In this document: piece by piece, positions 19,597 to 27,917 of the stretch
Numbering within the stretch: position 1 is the stretch's first letter
How the letters are laid out: each line of letters begins with the position of its first letter
Made by a program: the position numbers and the translations under genes
Notes under the pieces: model-generated
Seen by the model: the letters and a program-made list of their open reading frames with translations, nothing else
The model's database searches: none
Told to the model about the DNA's origin: nothing
NCBI RefSeq assembly: GCF_009362845.1
Contig: NZ_WHNW01000001.1
Span: forward strand, 62,001-126,000
Direction: 5' to 3'
DNA from: Ostreibacterium oceani
Lineage (GTDB): Bacteria > Pseudomonadota > Gammaproteobacteria > Cardiobacteriales > Ostreibacteriaceae
DNA length: 64,000 nt

Positions 19597-19906
19597 TGCA
19601 CTAGCGATGTAGACTTTAATAGGAAAATAAGAATGCCTGATTATTTTTTTCTATACTTTTAGTATGTTAATTTAAATCCATGGTAGCTGTTACAGAGTGT
19701 CGTTTTTTATCGGAAGTTTTGCTACGTATTGGGATTGACAGGCTGAGAACTGTGTCTTATACTCTGTATGAATAAAATTTATTACGTATCCTTTGTTGCT
19801 CTCATTAGCTTCAGTGCCTAGGCTCATATAAATACAAGTCGTTTGCAGCGCAAAGCCTCAATAGCTTTTTAAATAATTAAATTTTAATTTCTTAATTAGA
19901 GGATTA
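19597..19906. other. ksgA/TRAP intergenic region and leader
   Basis: About 310 AT-rich bases. The first half shows nothing recognisable and may mark the boundary between the core operon and inserted genes. A strong promoter sits at 19735-19763, leaving a transcribed leader of about 135 bases before the first TRAP gene. No riboswitch was identified in it. Confidence 0.6.
19735..19763 (+). promoter_or_regulatory. Near-consensus sigma-70 promoter of the TRAP/dehydrogenase operon
   Basis: TTGACA (19735-19740), a 17-bp spacer, then TATACT (19758-19763). The -35 is perfect, the -10 differs at one base and the spacer is optimal. It is the best-matching promoter I see in the window together with that of hupB. 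Such strength suggests control by a repressor; I do not recognise an operator or a linked regulator gene. Confidence 0.8.
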
Positions 19907-20398
19907 ATGGACAACTTTTTTCGCTACACTTTGACTGCGTTGATGGGCATAGTGGCTTTAGCGCAATTCAGTCAAGTGATAACGCGCTATGTGTTAGAGG
20001 TTCCTGTAATGGGCATGGAAGAGCTCATTATGTATCCGATTCTTTGGCTTTATATGTTAGGTGCGGTTAATGCGTCCAGAGAAAACACACATATTCGCGC
20101 TAATGTGCTGGATGTATTTATTAAAAGCCCACGAAAACAAAACATCTTAGCGATTATATCTGATGTAATTAGCATTATTGTGTTGTTATGGCTGATTTAT
20201 TGGGCATGGGATTTCACTCAATACATTTTACGTATTTGGAAAGAAAGTCCCACACTTTATCTGCCCACTTTTTATGCCGATATATCATTATTACTGTGCT
20301 TGTTACTAATGACCCTATTTACATTGCTGCATATCGCTCGAAGTGTTCGTAATATTCGACGTAATGCATCCCCTGAGGAGATAAAGCTATATGATTGA
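19907..20398 (+). CDS. TRAP transporter small permease (DctQ family)
   Basis: Small membrane subunit of a tripartite ATP-independent periplasmic transporter, which imports an organic acid driven by a sodium or proton gradient. The 163-aa protein has four predicted transmembrane segments and the DctQ-type stretch QVITRYVLEVPVMGMEELIMYPILW near residues 25-50. It overlaps the large permease by 8 bp. Ribosome-binding AGAGG lies a few bases before ATG 19907. First gene of the accessory operon. Confidence 0.92.
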   Translation: MDNFFRYTLTALMGIVALAQFSQVITRYVLEVPVMGMEELIMYPILWLYMLGAVNASRENTHIRANVLDVFIKSPRKQNILAIISDVISIIVLLWLIYWAWDFTQYILRIWKESPTLYLPTFYADISLLLCLLLMTLFTLLHIARSVRNIRRNASPEEIKLYD

Positions 20399-21689
20399 AG
20401 TCGCATTAATGTCAATAGGCGTATTAGTGATTCTCCTGACTTTAGGGGTGCCATTACCGTATTGCTTTGGCGCTGCACTAATGGTGATGAGCCTTGTTGG
20501 CGGCGTTACCATGAAGGGCAATATGTTATGGGGAATGCAACAGCTAGCTAATCCAGTGTTGTTGGCGATACCACTATTTGTATTGGCGGGAACGATTATG
20601 AGTCGCAGTGGGATTGCGGCCAGTTTGCTGAACTTTGTTAATATATTTGTCGGTCATGTGCGTGGAGGCCTAGGCGTCGTAGCAACGGTGAGTTGCGCCA
20701 TTATTGGCGCTATTTCGGGCTCCGGACTGACTGGAGTCGCTGCGGTTGGACCATTGCTCATTCCTGAAATGGAAAGACAAGGGTATCCTCGGGCATACGC
20801 TACTGCATTGATTGCCAATTCTTCGGTATTAGGGCTTTTGATTCCGCCTAGTGTCACGATGATTGTATTTGGTTGGGTAACGGATACTTCTATATTAGCG
20901 AGCTTCTTGGCTACTTTAGGGCCGGGGTTAGCAATTATGTTTAGCTTTAGCGTGATAAATCTGATAATGGCGCGAAAATTCGATTTAAAGTTAGATGAAA
21001 AACCGAAATTTAAAGTGCTCATGGCAGAAAGTAGTGTGCGTTTTAAACATGCATTGCCAGCTATACTGATGCCAGTGATTATTTTAGGCGGCATATACGG
21101 CGGTGTGATGACGCCGACAGAAGCTGCTGCTGTTGCCGTTATTTATTCAATTCCAGTCGGTTTTTGGATTTATAAGGGTCTTACATGGCAAAATCTATTA
21201 GAATCGGGCAAAGAATCTAGTACGGCAGTAGGCGCGATTTTAATCATGATTTTGTTTAGTATGATTCTCAGTCAGATGTTAGTATTAGAGAGTATTCCGC
21301 AGTCATTGGTTGATGTTATTTTTGGTATAACAGAAAATAAAATACTGTTGCTTTTGTTGATTAATTTGCTGTTATTTTTAGTCGGCATGATTGTCAATGA
21401 TATTACTGCTATTATCTTAATTGCGCCTTTACTTATGCCCTTAATGAAGGCGTTGGGGATTGATCCCATACATTTTGCTGCAATAATGGGTGTGACTACT
21501 GCTATGGGTGGGGTTACACCACCTTATGCGTCTATTCTTTATTTGGGTGCAAGGATTGGCAATGTGCCAGTGACACAAGTGATTCGCCCAGCAATGGTTT
21601 TATTGGTTTTTGGCTATATGCCGATAGCTTTATTAACGTCTTTTTGGCCCGATTTGGCGTTATTTTTACCACGTTTGTTTGGTTATTGA
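20391..21689 (+). CDS. TRAP transporter large permease (DctM family)
   Basis: Main translocation subunit, 432 aa, with about 12 hydrophobic segments. Family landmarks include ISGSGLTGVAAVGPLLIPEM near residue 110, the IPPSVTMIVFG region, GGIYGGVMTPTEAAAVAV in the middle, and MGGVTPPYASILY near the C terminus. Overlaps the small permease by 8 bp and is followed 33 bp later by the binding protein. Substrate cannot be read from this subunit. Confidence 0.95.
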   Translation: MIEVALMSIGVLVILLTLGVPLPYCFGAALMVMSLVGGVTMKGNMLWGMQQLANPVLLAIPLFVLAGTIMSRSGIAASLLNFVNIFVGHVRGGLGVVATVSCAIIGAISGSGLTGVAAVGPLLIPEMERQGYPRAYATALIANSSVLGLLIPPSVTMIVFGWVTDTSILASFLATLGPGLAIMFSFSVINLIMARKFDLKLDEKPKFKVLMAESSVRFKHALPAILMPVIILGGIYGGVMTPTEAAAVAVIYSIPVGFWIYKGLTWQNLLESGKESSTAVGAILIMILFSMILSQMLVLESIPQSLVDVIFGITENKILLLLLINLLLFLVGMIVNDITAIILIAPLLMPLMKALGIDPIHFAAIMGVTTAMGGVTPPYASILYLGARIGNVPVTQVIRPAMVLLVFGYMPIALLTSFWPDLALFLPRLFGY

Positions 21690-21722
21690 CTTTGATTTTT
21701 TAAAACGATAGAGGAAAACATT

Positions 21723-22718
21723 ATGAAAACTATTAAGTTACCCGTATTAATATTATCTACTAGTATGATTTTTGCTTCATTGGCGCAAGCTGTTGAGTTA
21801 AAGATTAGCCACGTACGTCCGCAAGATGCTATTGTGGATCAAGATGCAAAAGCATTAGGTGCAGCACTCAGCGAAGCGACCGCAGGTGATGTTACCTTGA
21901 AAATTTTTGCTGCCAGTTCCTTGGGTGATTACACGACGGTACAGGAGCGTATTTCAATTGGTGCCGTTGATATGGCAATTCAACCCGCAGCGACAGCCTC
22001 TGATCGACGAATGACTATTAGCTCTTTTCCCTCTTTGGCGGAAAACTGGAATCATGCTAAAGAGATATATGGTCCAGGTGGTATCATTGCCGAGACAATG
22101 AAAGAACTTTATGCAGAACAAGGGATTACAATGCTAGCGGTATACCCTGTTTATTTTGGCGGCATTGCTTTGAATCGTGAGGCTGTAAATGCTGGCGACC
22201 CAACTGCCGCTAAAGGTATAAAAGTACGCGTTCCAGGCATAAAAAGTTTTCAGATGTTAGCGGATAAAACCGGGTATATTGCTTCACCAATCCCTTTTTC
22301 AGAAGCCTTCACAGCAGTACAAACGGGTGTAGTAGATGGCGTGATTGGCTCTGGCGCCGAGGGTTATTACGCATCATTCCGTGACGTCACAAAAACGTAT
22401 ATTCCTGCCAACACGCATTTTGAAGCTTGGTATTTGATCGTAAATACAGAGACTTTTGAAGGATTAGACAAAGAAGACCAAGCAGCTTTCTTGAAAGTGG
22501 CTGAGGAATTTAGCGCCAAGCGTTGGGAAAAAGCAGAAAAAGATCAGTCTGAATTTGAACAAAAACTGGTTGCAAACGGTGCCGAGTTAGTCTCGTTAAG
22601 TGATGATGAATTAGCCGCTATTGCCAGCAAAGTACGCCAAGACGTATGGCCTGAAATTCTAGAAGATGTAGGTAAAGAGTGGGGTCAGGCTATTTTAGAT
22701 AAGGTAAGCGCAGAGTAA
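21723..22718 (+). CDS. TRAP transporter periplasmic solute-binding protein (DctP family)
   Basis: Extracytoplasmic receptor that sets the specificity of the transporter. A Sec signal peptide ends at LAQA (about residue 23). The mature domain has the DctP-type regions LKISHVRPQDA, the ligand-contact segment GIKVRVPGIKSF, where an arginine normally binds the substrate carboxylate (R in KVRVPG), and FTAVQTGVVDGVIGSGAEGYYASFRDV. The ligand is therefore expected to be a carboxylate; with the dehydrogenase genes downstream I infer an amino-acid-like or opine-like acid. AGAGGA precedes ATG 21723. Confidence 0.92.
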   Translation: MKTIKLPVLILSTSMIFASLAQAVELKISHVRPQDAIVDQDAKALGAALSEATAGDVTLKIFAASSLGDYTTVQERISIGAVDMAIQPAATASDRRMTISSFPSLAENWNHAKEIYGPGGIIAETMKELYAEQGITMLAVYPVYFGGIALNREAVNAGDPTAAKGIKVRVPGIKSFQMLADKTGYIASPIPFSEAFTAVQTGVVDGVIGSGAEGYYASFRDVTKTYIPANTHFEAWYLIVNTETFEGLDKEDQAAFLKVAEEFSAKRWEKAEKDQSEFEQKLVANGAELVSLSDDELAAIASKVRQDVWPEILEDVGKEWGQAILDKVSAE

Positions 22719-22733
22719 TTTTATTGTCCGTTT

Positions 22734-22769
22734 ATATCCTCTTTCATTTATAGAGTTGAAAGAGGATAT
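22734..22769 (+). terminator. Strong hairpin between binding protein and dehydrogenase genes
   Basis: Perfect 13-bp arms (22734-22746 and 22757-22769; ATATCCTCTTTCA paired with its complement) around a 10-base loop, followed by TCATTTTATT. It may be a partial terminator or an RNA-stabilising stem that lets the binding-protein message outnumber the downstream catabolic genes, a known arrangement in transporter operons. Confidence 0.65.
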
Positions 22770-22793
22770 TCATTTTATTCTGGGGAGTCTATT

Positions 22794-23906
22794 ATGGACA
22801 CACAATATGCCATCATCGGTGGAGGTGTTGTCGGTGTCGCCATCGCTTATGGATTGCAACGTCTAGGTTGTCAGACAACGGTGCTAGATGAGGGCGATTG
22901 CGCTTTGCGGGCTTCTCGTGGTAATTTTGGACTAGTATGGGTGCAGAGTAAAGGTATTGACGCACCACATTATGCGCGCTGGTCTCAGTATTCTGCGGGT
23001 ATTTGGTCGCAGTTAGCAACAGACTTAGAAGCGCAAACTGGTATTAATCTCGATTTGCAACAAAATGGCGGTTATGATATCCACCTCACTGAAGAGAGTT
23101 TAGAGCAACGGTTAAAATCTTATAATACCTTGCGGGAACAATTAGACGGAGATTATCCATTTGAGGTTCTTGAGCCGGCGCAACTAAGGCAAGAAGAGCC
23201 TGAAATTGGTCCTAAGGTAGTAGGAGCAATCCTGCATCACCAAGATGGGCATGTGAACCCTTTAAAGTTACTAAAGGCGTTGCATCTGGCGCATCGTATT
23301 CAAGGTGGCAAGCTGTGCAATGATGATAAAGTCAACAAAGTCGTCGCTAAGAATCGTGGCTACGAACTAATCACGCGAAATGGCAACAGTATTCATGCGG
23401 ATAAGGTGGTGGTTTGTGCGGGTTTAGGCAGTAATCGTTTTGCCGAACAGCTAGGCTTTTTGACTCGTGTTTATCCATTGCGCGGTCAAAATTTGGTGAC
23501 CGAAAAACAACCATTATTTATTAACCGGCCTAGTATGACCATTCGTCAGACAAATGAAGGGAGTATTCAGTTAGGTGACTCCAAGGAAGATGTAGGTTTT
23601 GATGATGGTGAGAGCATGGAAATTATTGCGAAAATCGCTAAAAATGCCGTTGCTACTTATCCGCGTTTGGGTCAGGTCAATATGATACGAAATTGGGGTG
23701 CATTGCGTATTATGACGAAAGACGGTCTGCCTGTTTATGCGGAATCTCCGAGTCATTCTGGTTGTTATTTGGTGACTTGCCACAGCGGTATAACGCTAGC
23801 AGCCGCACACTCTAAGGCAATACCTTTGTGGCTGGAGGGTCTCGATAATGCCCCAAATTTGGAGAAATTTAATGAGCAACGATTTTCTAGAGCGTCTGAA
23901 CACTGA
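22794..23906 (+). CDS. FAD-dependent amine/amino-acid oxidoreductase (DAO family; catalytic subunit of a three-part dehydrogenase)
   Basis: DAO-fold flavoprotein of 370 aa. The N-terminal FAD motif is AIIGGGVVGVAIAYGL, followed by the RASRGNFGLVWVQSKG flavin-contact segment; the C-terminal substrate/FAD segment is GCYLVTCHSGITLAAA. It resembles the small flavin subunit of hydroxyproline dehydrogenase (LhpB), opine oxidase (OoxB/NoxB) and sarcosine-oxidase-beta-like enzymes, which oxidise a C-N bond to an imine. The next two genes encode the other expected subunits. GGGGAG precedes ATG 22794. Exact substrate unknown; no epimerase or hydroxyproline-pathway gene is nearby. Confidence 0.85.
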   Translation: MDTQYAIIGGGVVGVAIAYGLQRLGCQTTVLDEGDCALRASRGNFGLVWVQSKGIDAPHYARWSQYSAGIWSQLATDLEAQTGINLDLQQNGGYDIHLTEESLEQRLKSYNTLREQLDGDYPFEVLEPAQLRQEEPEIGPKVVGAILHHQDGHVNPLKLLKALHLAHRIQGGKLCNDDKVNKVVAKNRGYELITRNGNSIHADKVVVCAGLGSNRFAEQLGFLTRVYPLRGQNLVTEKQPLFINRPSMTIRQTNEGSIQLGDSKEDVGFDDGESMEIIAKIAKNAVATYPRLGQVNMIRNWGALRIMTKDGLPVYAESPSHSGCYLVTCHSGITLAAAHSKAIPLWLEGLDNAPNLEKFNEQRFSRASEH

Positions 23907-24183
23907 GGCGGATAGCAAAAATAAACAGTCGGTTACGATTTATTGGCAAGGGCAGGCAATACCAGCCAAAACAGACGACAGTATTGCTAGTGCCTTATTA
24001 GCAGCAGGTATAAATAGTAACCGAAACAGCCCAGTCTCAGGTCAGCCAAGAGGTCCTTTTTGTATGATGGGAAGTTGCTTTGAGTGTTTGGTGTTATTGA
24101 ATGGGTGTGTAGTGCAGGCCTGTATGATGCCTGTAGCGGATCAAATGGCGGTCAATCCACCCGTTAAGCAGGGTAGCCTATGA
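23872..24183 (+). CDS. (2Fe-2S)-binding subunit of the amine dehydrogenase
   Basis: Small protein of 103 aa with a ferredoxin-type fold domain and cysteines arranged as GPFCMMGSCFECLVLLNG (Cys64, Cys69, Cys72) plus VQACM (Cys84). This matches the gamma or SoxA-N-like subunit of opine oxidase and hydroxyproline dehydrogenase systems, which passes electrons between flavins. I start at ATG 23872, with GGAG eight bases upstream, within the end of the previous gene (35-bp overlap); a start at 23848 would add eight residues without support. It overlaps the next gene by 4 bp (ATGA), so the three subunits are translationally coupled. Confidence 0.88.
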   Translation: MSNDFLERLNTEADSKNKQSVTIYWQGQAIPAKTDDSIASALLAAGINSNRNSPVSGQPRGPFCMMGSCFECLVLLNGCVVQACMMPVADQMAVNPPVKQGSL

Positions 24184-25577
24184 ATGACATTACTGTTGCT
24201 ATTATTGGTGGCGGCCCAGCGGGTTTAAGTGCTGCACGAGTATTAGCAGAAAACCAAGTCTCTTGTTTATTACTAGACGAGCAAGCCAGTTTGGGTGGGC
24301 AAATATATCGGGGCATCGAACACGTCAGTCAGCAATATGCTGGGCGTGCAGAAAAACTCGGTGCGGACTATTTACACGGCCTTGCGTTAACACAAGGATT
24401 GCCTGAGAAGCATTTGCAACGCGTTTTAAATGCTAAAGTCTGGAGTGTAAACACATCTGGCCAAATTGTGTATTCTGTTGGCGCACAATCGTATCAAGTG
24501 AAAGCGAAGTATGTGGTATTGGCTACGGGTGCACAGGAAAGACCTTTTGCGTTTCCGGGCTGGACGCTGCCTGGAGTGATGACGGCTGGTGCAGCACAAA
24601 TTCTTCTTAAGGCACACGGCGTAGCGGTAAAAAATTCAGTTTTAATTGGGAATGGCCCTCTATTATACTTGTTAGCGAGCCAATTATTAGCATTCGGCCA
24701 CCCTCCGCAAGCGATTGTTGAGACGCAGGCTAAAAATGCTTGGAAAAACGCCTTGCCTCATTTACCCAACGCGATGCTATATGGCAGTTCTTATCTTTGG
24801 AAGGGCATTAAAATGCTTGCTTTAATCAAGAAAGCAGGAATCCAGCATTACACCAAGGCTTGTGATATTCATGCGATTGGGGTCGAATCATTGCAGCAGA
24901 TACGCTTTCAACAAGGCGGTAAAACGCATACCTTAAATACGCAGAATGCTTTGATTCATCAGGGGGTAATTCCTAATACGCAAATAAGTCGCGCTTTGAA
25001 TTTGCAGCATTTTTGGAGTGAGCAGCAGCAGACTTGGTTGCCTGTTACACATCAAAGCGGTGAAAGTAGTCTAGAGAATATCTATATCGCTGGTGATGGC
25101 GCAAGTATTGGTGGAGCGACTGTTGCGCGTTTTTCGGGTGAACAGGTAGCTTTGCAGCTACTTAAAAAAATGGGTGTATTTACGCAAACGCAATATAATT
25201 CCAGAGCAAGGCCATTAAACAAACAGTTGCGAGTTGAGCTTGCTGTACGCCCGTTTTTGGATTATCGTTATGCACCTGACAATCGCACTATGTTGAATAA
25301 TAGTTCGACATTGGTATGTCGATGTGAAGAAGTCAGTGTAGGGCAATTACGCGAGCACGCCCGCCAAGGTTGTTTAGGCTTAAATCAAACTAAGACCTTT
25401 AGCCGTTGTGGTATGGGGCCTTGCCAAGGGAGACAGTGTGGTGTAAATGCGGCTTTAGTGTTAGCAGATGAGCGCAAACTGTCGCCCGATAAAATTGATT
25501 ATTATCGCATACGGCCGGTCATTAAACCTGTAACACTAGCCGAAGTGGCTAGCTTAGCGAAAGAAGAAACAAATTAA
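24180..25577 (+). CDS. FAD/NAD(P)-binding oxidoreductase with C-terminal BFD-like [2Fe-2S] domain
   Basis: Large subunit (465 aa) of the dehydrogenase, related to OoxA/NoxA, LhpE and HcnB. It has a dinucleotide motif IIGGGPAGLSAARVL, a second one around SVLIGNGPLLYLLA, and the C-terminal bacterioferritin-associated-ferredoxin-like domain with cysteines at CRCEE (380, 382) and SRCGMGPCQGRQC (410, 415, 420). In homologues this subunit accepts electrons from the DAO subunit and hands them to the respiratory chain or another acceptor. Four-base overlap with the iron-sulfur subunit; 16 bp to the RidA gene. Confidence 0.87.
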   Translation: MNDITVAIIGGGPAGLSAARVLAENQVSCLLLDEQASLGGQIYRGIEHVSQQYAGRAEKLGADYLHGLALTQGLPEKHLQRVLNAKVWSVNTSGQIVYSVGAQSYQVKAKYVVLATGAQERPFAFPGWTLPGVMTAGAAQILLKAHGVAVKNSVLIGNGPLLYLLASQLLAFGHPPQAIVETQAKNAWKNALPHLPNAMLYGSSYLWKGIKMLALIKKAGIQHYTKACDIHAIGVESLQQIRFQQGGKTHTLNTQNALIHQGVIPNTQISRALNLQHFWSEQQQTWLPVTHQSGESSLENIYIAGDGASIGGATVARFSGEQVALQLLKKMGVFTQTQYNSRARPLNKQLRVELAVRPFLDYRYAPDNRTMLNNSSTLVCRCEEVSVGQLREHARQGCLGLNQTKTFSRCGMGPCQGRQCGVNAALVLADERKLSPDKIDYYRIRPVIKPVTLAEVASLAKEETN

Positions 25578-25593
25578 AAGGAGCTGAATAAAT

Positions 25594-25938
25594 ATGAGTA
25601 TTGAACGTTTGCATACTGGTCAAAGAATGAGCAAGATTGTCCGCCATAATGGTGTGGTTTACTTGTGTGGTCAGGTCGGTGAAGGTGTGAGTATTACCGA
25701 ACAAACTGAGAGCTGTTTGGCTCGAGTTGATGCGCTGCTAAAAGAGGCTGGAAGTAGTCGGGAGCATATTTTGCAAGCAATTGTTTGGTTGAGTGATATG
25801 CAGTATTTTGCCGAGATGAATAGCGTCTGGGATGCGTGGGTACCATCAGAGCATGCCCCAGCTCGCGCCTGTGGCGAAGCAAAACTAGCGAGACCTGAGC
25901 TGTTGGTCGAAGTGATTGTCACAGCAGCGGTTGCTTGA
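25594..25938 (+). CDS. RidA (YjgF/YER057c/UK114) family enamine/imine deaminase
   Basis: RidA-type proteins hydrolyse reactive enamine/imine products of amino-acid oxidation to keto acids and ammonia. The 114-aa length is typical, and CGQVGE, the mid-protein helix ([11 protein letters not shown]) and the C-terminal [22 protein letters not shown] with its conserved arginine are visible. Being last in the dehydrogenase operon, it most likely clears the imine made by the upstream enzyme, which supports an amine or amino-acid substrate. AAAGGAG precedes ATG 25594. A 17-bp palindrome (GATTATC ATT GATAATC) covers its stop. Confidence 0.9.
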   Translation: MSIERLHTGQRMSKIVRHNGVVYLCGQVGEGVSITEQTESCLARVDALLKEAGSSREHILQAIVWLSDMQYFAEMNSVWDAWVPSEHAPARACGEAKLARPELLVEVIVTAAVA

Positions 25939-25953
25939 TTATCATTGATAATC
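25937..25953. terminator. Short palindrome at the end of the dehydrogenase operon
   Basis: GATTATC-ATT-GATAATC, 7-bp arms overlapping the stop of the RidA gene. No proper T-run follows, so it is at best a weak terminator. Confidence 0.35.
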
Positions 25954-25972
25954 GTATTTGATGTATTTGAGA

Positions 25973-26443
25973 ATGAAAAAACACCATTATAAGGCGCAAA
26001 TTGAGTGGACGGGAAACGAGGGCGATGGCACGCTGAATTACCGCGCTTATAATAGAAACCATCAAATCCAAATTGATGGCAAAACCCCCGCAATAGCAGG
26101 CTCGGCGGACCCTGCTTTTTTAGGCGATAAATCAAGGTATAACCCAGAGGACTTGTTTTTATCGTCGATATCGGCTTGTCATATGCTATGGTATTTGCAC
26201 TTATGCTCGGTGCATCATATTGTCGTTACGGAATATGTAGACTACGCCACAGGGGTGATGGCAGAAACAGACGATGGCAGCGGACGATTTACCGAAGTCA
26301 CGCTACACCCACACGTAGTGATCACAGACGCTAGCCACATACCCAAAGCAAACGAACTGCACGAGACCGCGAATAAAATGTGTTTTATTGCAAATTCGTG
26401 TAATTTCAACATAGGGCATGAGCCCAATACGCGGGCACAGTAA
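25973..26443 (+). CDS. OsmC family protein
   Basis: Homodimeric OsmC/Ohr-fold protein of 156 aa; relatives reduce organic hydroperoxides using a cysteine pair. It has the family region LFLSSISACHMLWYLHLC with the first conserved cysteine, and a second cysteine in NKMCFIANSCNFNI near the end, fitting the YhfA/OsmC-like subgroup. I choose ATG 25973 because homology begins at once (MKKHHYKAQIEWTG); the upstream TTG/ATG have no Shine-Dalgarno. It sits 34 bp after the RidA gene on the same strand. The last 40 bases reappear in decayed form at 27918-27960. Confidence 0.85.
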   Translation: MKKHHYKAQIEWTGNEGDGTLNYRAYNRNHQIQIDGKTPAIAGSADPAFLGDKSRYNPEDLFLSSISACHMLWYLHLCSVHHIVVTEYVDYATGVMAETDDGSGRFTEVTLHPHVVITDASHIPKANELHETANKMCFIANSCNFNIGHEPNTRAQ

Positions 26444-26511
26444 CGCCGACTTTAATGCGCGTTGGGTTGTTTTAAGCCGGCTGCTGCTGGGTGACGCAGT
26501 GTATCATGCCA
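26400..26511. repeat. Parental copy of the osmC/deiminase 3'-end duplication
   Basis: Two blocks here, 26400-26443 (end of osmC) and 26470-26511 (end of the deiminase gene), are repeated in the same order and orientation at 27918-28008. The second block includes 25 identical bases (26475-26499). Confidence 0.85.
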
Positions 26512-27635
26512 CCGTTTTCGTAGAGGTCTCTAACATCAATGCCAACTACGCTTCTGTTAGGATACAGTGATTGAATGATGTCATTGGCAATGGTGTCATT
26601 TGGGTCTTGATAATTAGGTACTAAAACCACCGTGTTGGCGATGTAATAATTGACATATGAGCCTTTATAGCCAAGGTCGCTGCCACTTGATTTTTTTACT
26701 GTGTTTTTGGTTAATGGCACAGTAACAAAATTGTATGGCTTTTCCTGTTTATTTTTTGCACCATACAGCGTTTTAATGTCCTTGGCGGTCACATCAAATT
26801 CAAGTAAATCATGTTTATTCATGGTGACGATGGTGCTTGCATTGCCAAAACGGGCAAAACCATCAATGTGCTGATCGGTTAAATCCAGACCTGCTTGTCC
26901 GTCTAGCCAGATAAAGTGACTTGCGCCTAAATATTCGGTAAAAATGGCCTCAATCTGTGCTTGGCTCATGCCAGGATTTCGGTTGTCGTTGATAATCGAA
27001 CTTTTACATGCCATTAAGGTGCCATGTCCATCAATTTCAACACTGCCACCTTCGTTAATTAAGGTTTTGTTTAGGTCTATTAACGGTATGCCTTGTGCTT
27101 GTGCAATCTTTTTAGGAATGGCATTGCAATTGGTAAAGCCAATTGGCTGATTTGATTCTTCATCGCTTTTTTGTCCCCAGCCATTAAATCCCCAATCTTG
27201 AATGACCAAATTGCCATGCATATCGCGGGCATAAATTGGTCCATTATCTCTTACCCAAACATCATCCGTTTTAAAGCGGTAGAAATCGACATGCGTTAAA
27301 TCAATGTTGTTTTTATTGAGTAAGTCGATAATACGTTTTTCTTCCTTTTCATTGTAAGCAATAATATGCACATTTTCGCTGCCGGCCAATGCCTGAGTCA
27401 TTGCCACCCAAGTAGCATCTAAGCGATTACGGTAGGGCACACCATATTGGTAGTGGTGCGGCCATTGCAACCAAGTCCCTTCGTGTAATTCACTTTCGTC
27501 TGGCATGGTATAGCGAATTTGAGTTTGCATGTTGTTTTTTTTAAGTGTCGTTTGTGAAGCGGCAAATACAGTAGAGATATAACTCATCAAAGGTAGTGCT
27601 GCCACTGTGGTTTTAAGTAATTGTCTTTTACGCAT
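26472..27635 (-). CDS. Agmatine deiminase / peptidylarginine-deiminase family, with signal peptide
   Basis: Guanidine-modifying enzyme of the PAD_porph family; agmatine deiminases release ammonia to give N-carbamoylputrescine. Family landmarks are MPDESELHEGTWLQWPH, the catalytic region DVWVRDNGPIYARD, EGGSVEIDGHGTLM, HIDGFARF and the terminal MIHCVTQQQPA with nucleophile Cys380. Unlike cytoplasmic AguA, this protein has a leader (MRKRQLLKTTVAALPLM...STVFAA, about 26 aa), so I infer export to the periplasm. The next in-frame ATG (residue 36) would give a cytoplasmic form. No putrescine-pathway partner (aguB, ornithine transporter) is adjacent. A decayed second copy of its 3' end lies at 27967-28008. 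Confidence 0.88.
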   Translation of the reverse strand: MRKRQLLKTTVAALPLMSYISTVFAASQTTLKKNNMQTQIRYTMPDESELHEGTWLQWPHHYQYGVPYRNRLDATWVAMTQALAGSENVHIIAYNEKEEKRIIDLLNKNNIDLTHVDFYRFKTDDVWVRDNGPIYARDMHGNLVIQDWGFNGWGQKSDEESNQPIGFTNCNAIPKKIAQAQGIPLIDLNKTLINEGGSVEIDGHGTLMACKSSIINDNRNPGMSQAQIEAIFTEYLGASHFIWLDGQAGLDLTDQHIDGFARFGNASTIVTMNKHDLLEFDVTAKDIKTLYGAKNKQEKPYNFVTVPLTKNTVKKSSGSDLGYKGSYVNYYIANTVVLVPNYQDPNDTIANDIIQSLYPNRSVVGIDVRDLYENGGMIHCVTQQQPA

Positions 27636-27781
27636 GTTTTAACAATCATGTTACGTGGTAAATACCGTTGTCTCATGTTGAGTCAAAACGGTTAGCAGTG
27701 CCTTTAAAAAGCGTTAGCAGCACGATGTAATTTTACATCCTAACGACTAACAGTCAAGGCGCGGATGTCCTTTATCATTGC

Positions 27782-27895
27782 CTTAAGCGTATGCCGAGGA
27801 CTATCTTCTATTCAAATTCCAAGTGTCACATTTTTCCTTATAATTGGGTATAATTATAATCGGCGCAATCGGTGGGTGTCCGATATTTAGTCACA
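27782..27895 (+). repeat. Dispersed ~100-bp repeat, copy A
   Basis: Starts at TTAAGCGTATGCC and includes the invariant CTATTCAAATTCCAAGTGTC, AATTGGGTATAATTA and TCGGTGGGTGTCCGATATTTA. Closely similar to copy B (28476-28573) with a 9-bp partial duplication (CGCAATCGG) as the main difference. Lies about 150 bp upstream of the deiminase gene. Confidence 0.85.
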
Positions 27896-27917
27896 CGACA
27901 TTTAGTCACAAACTCGA

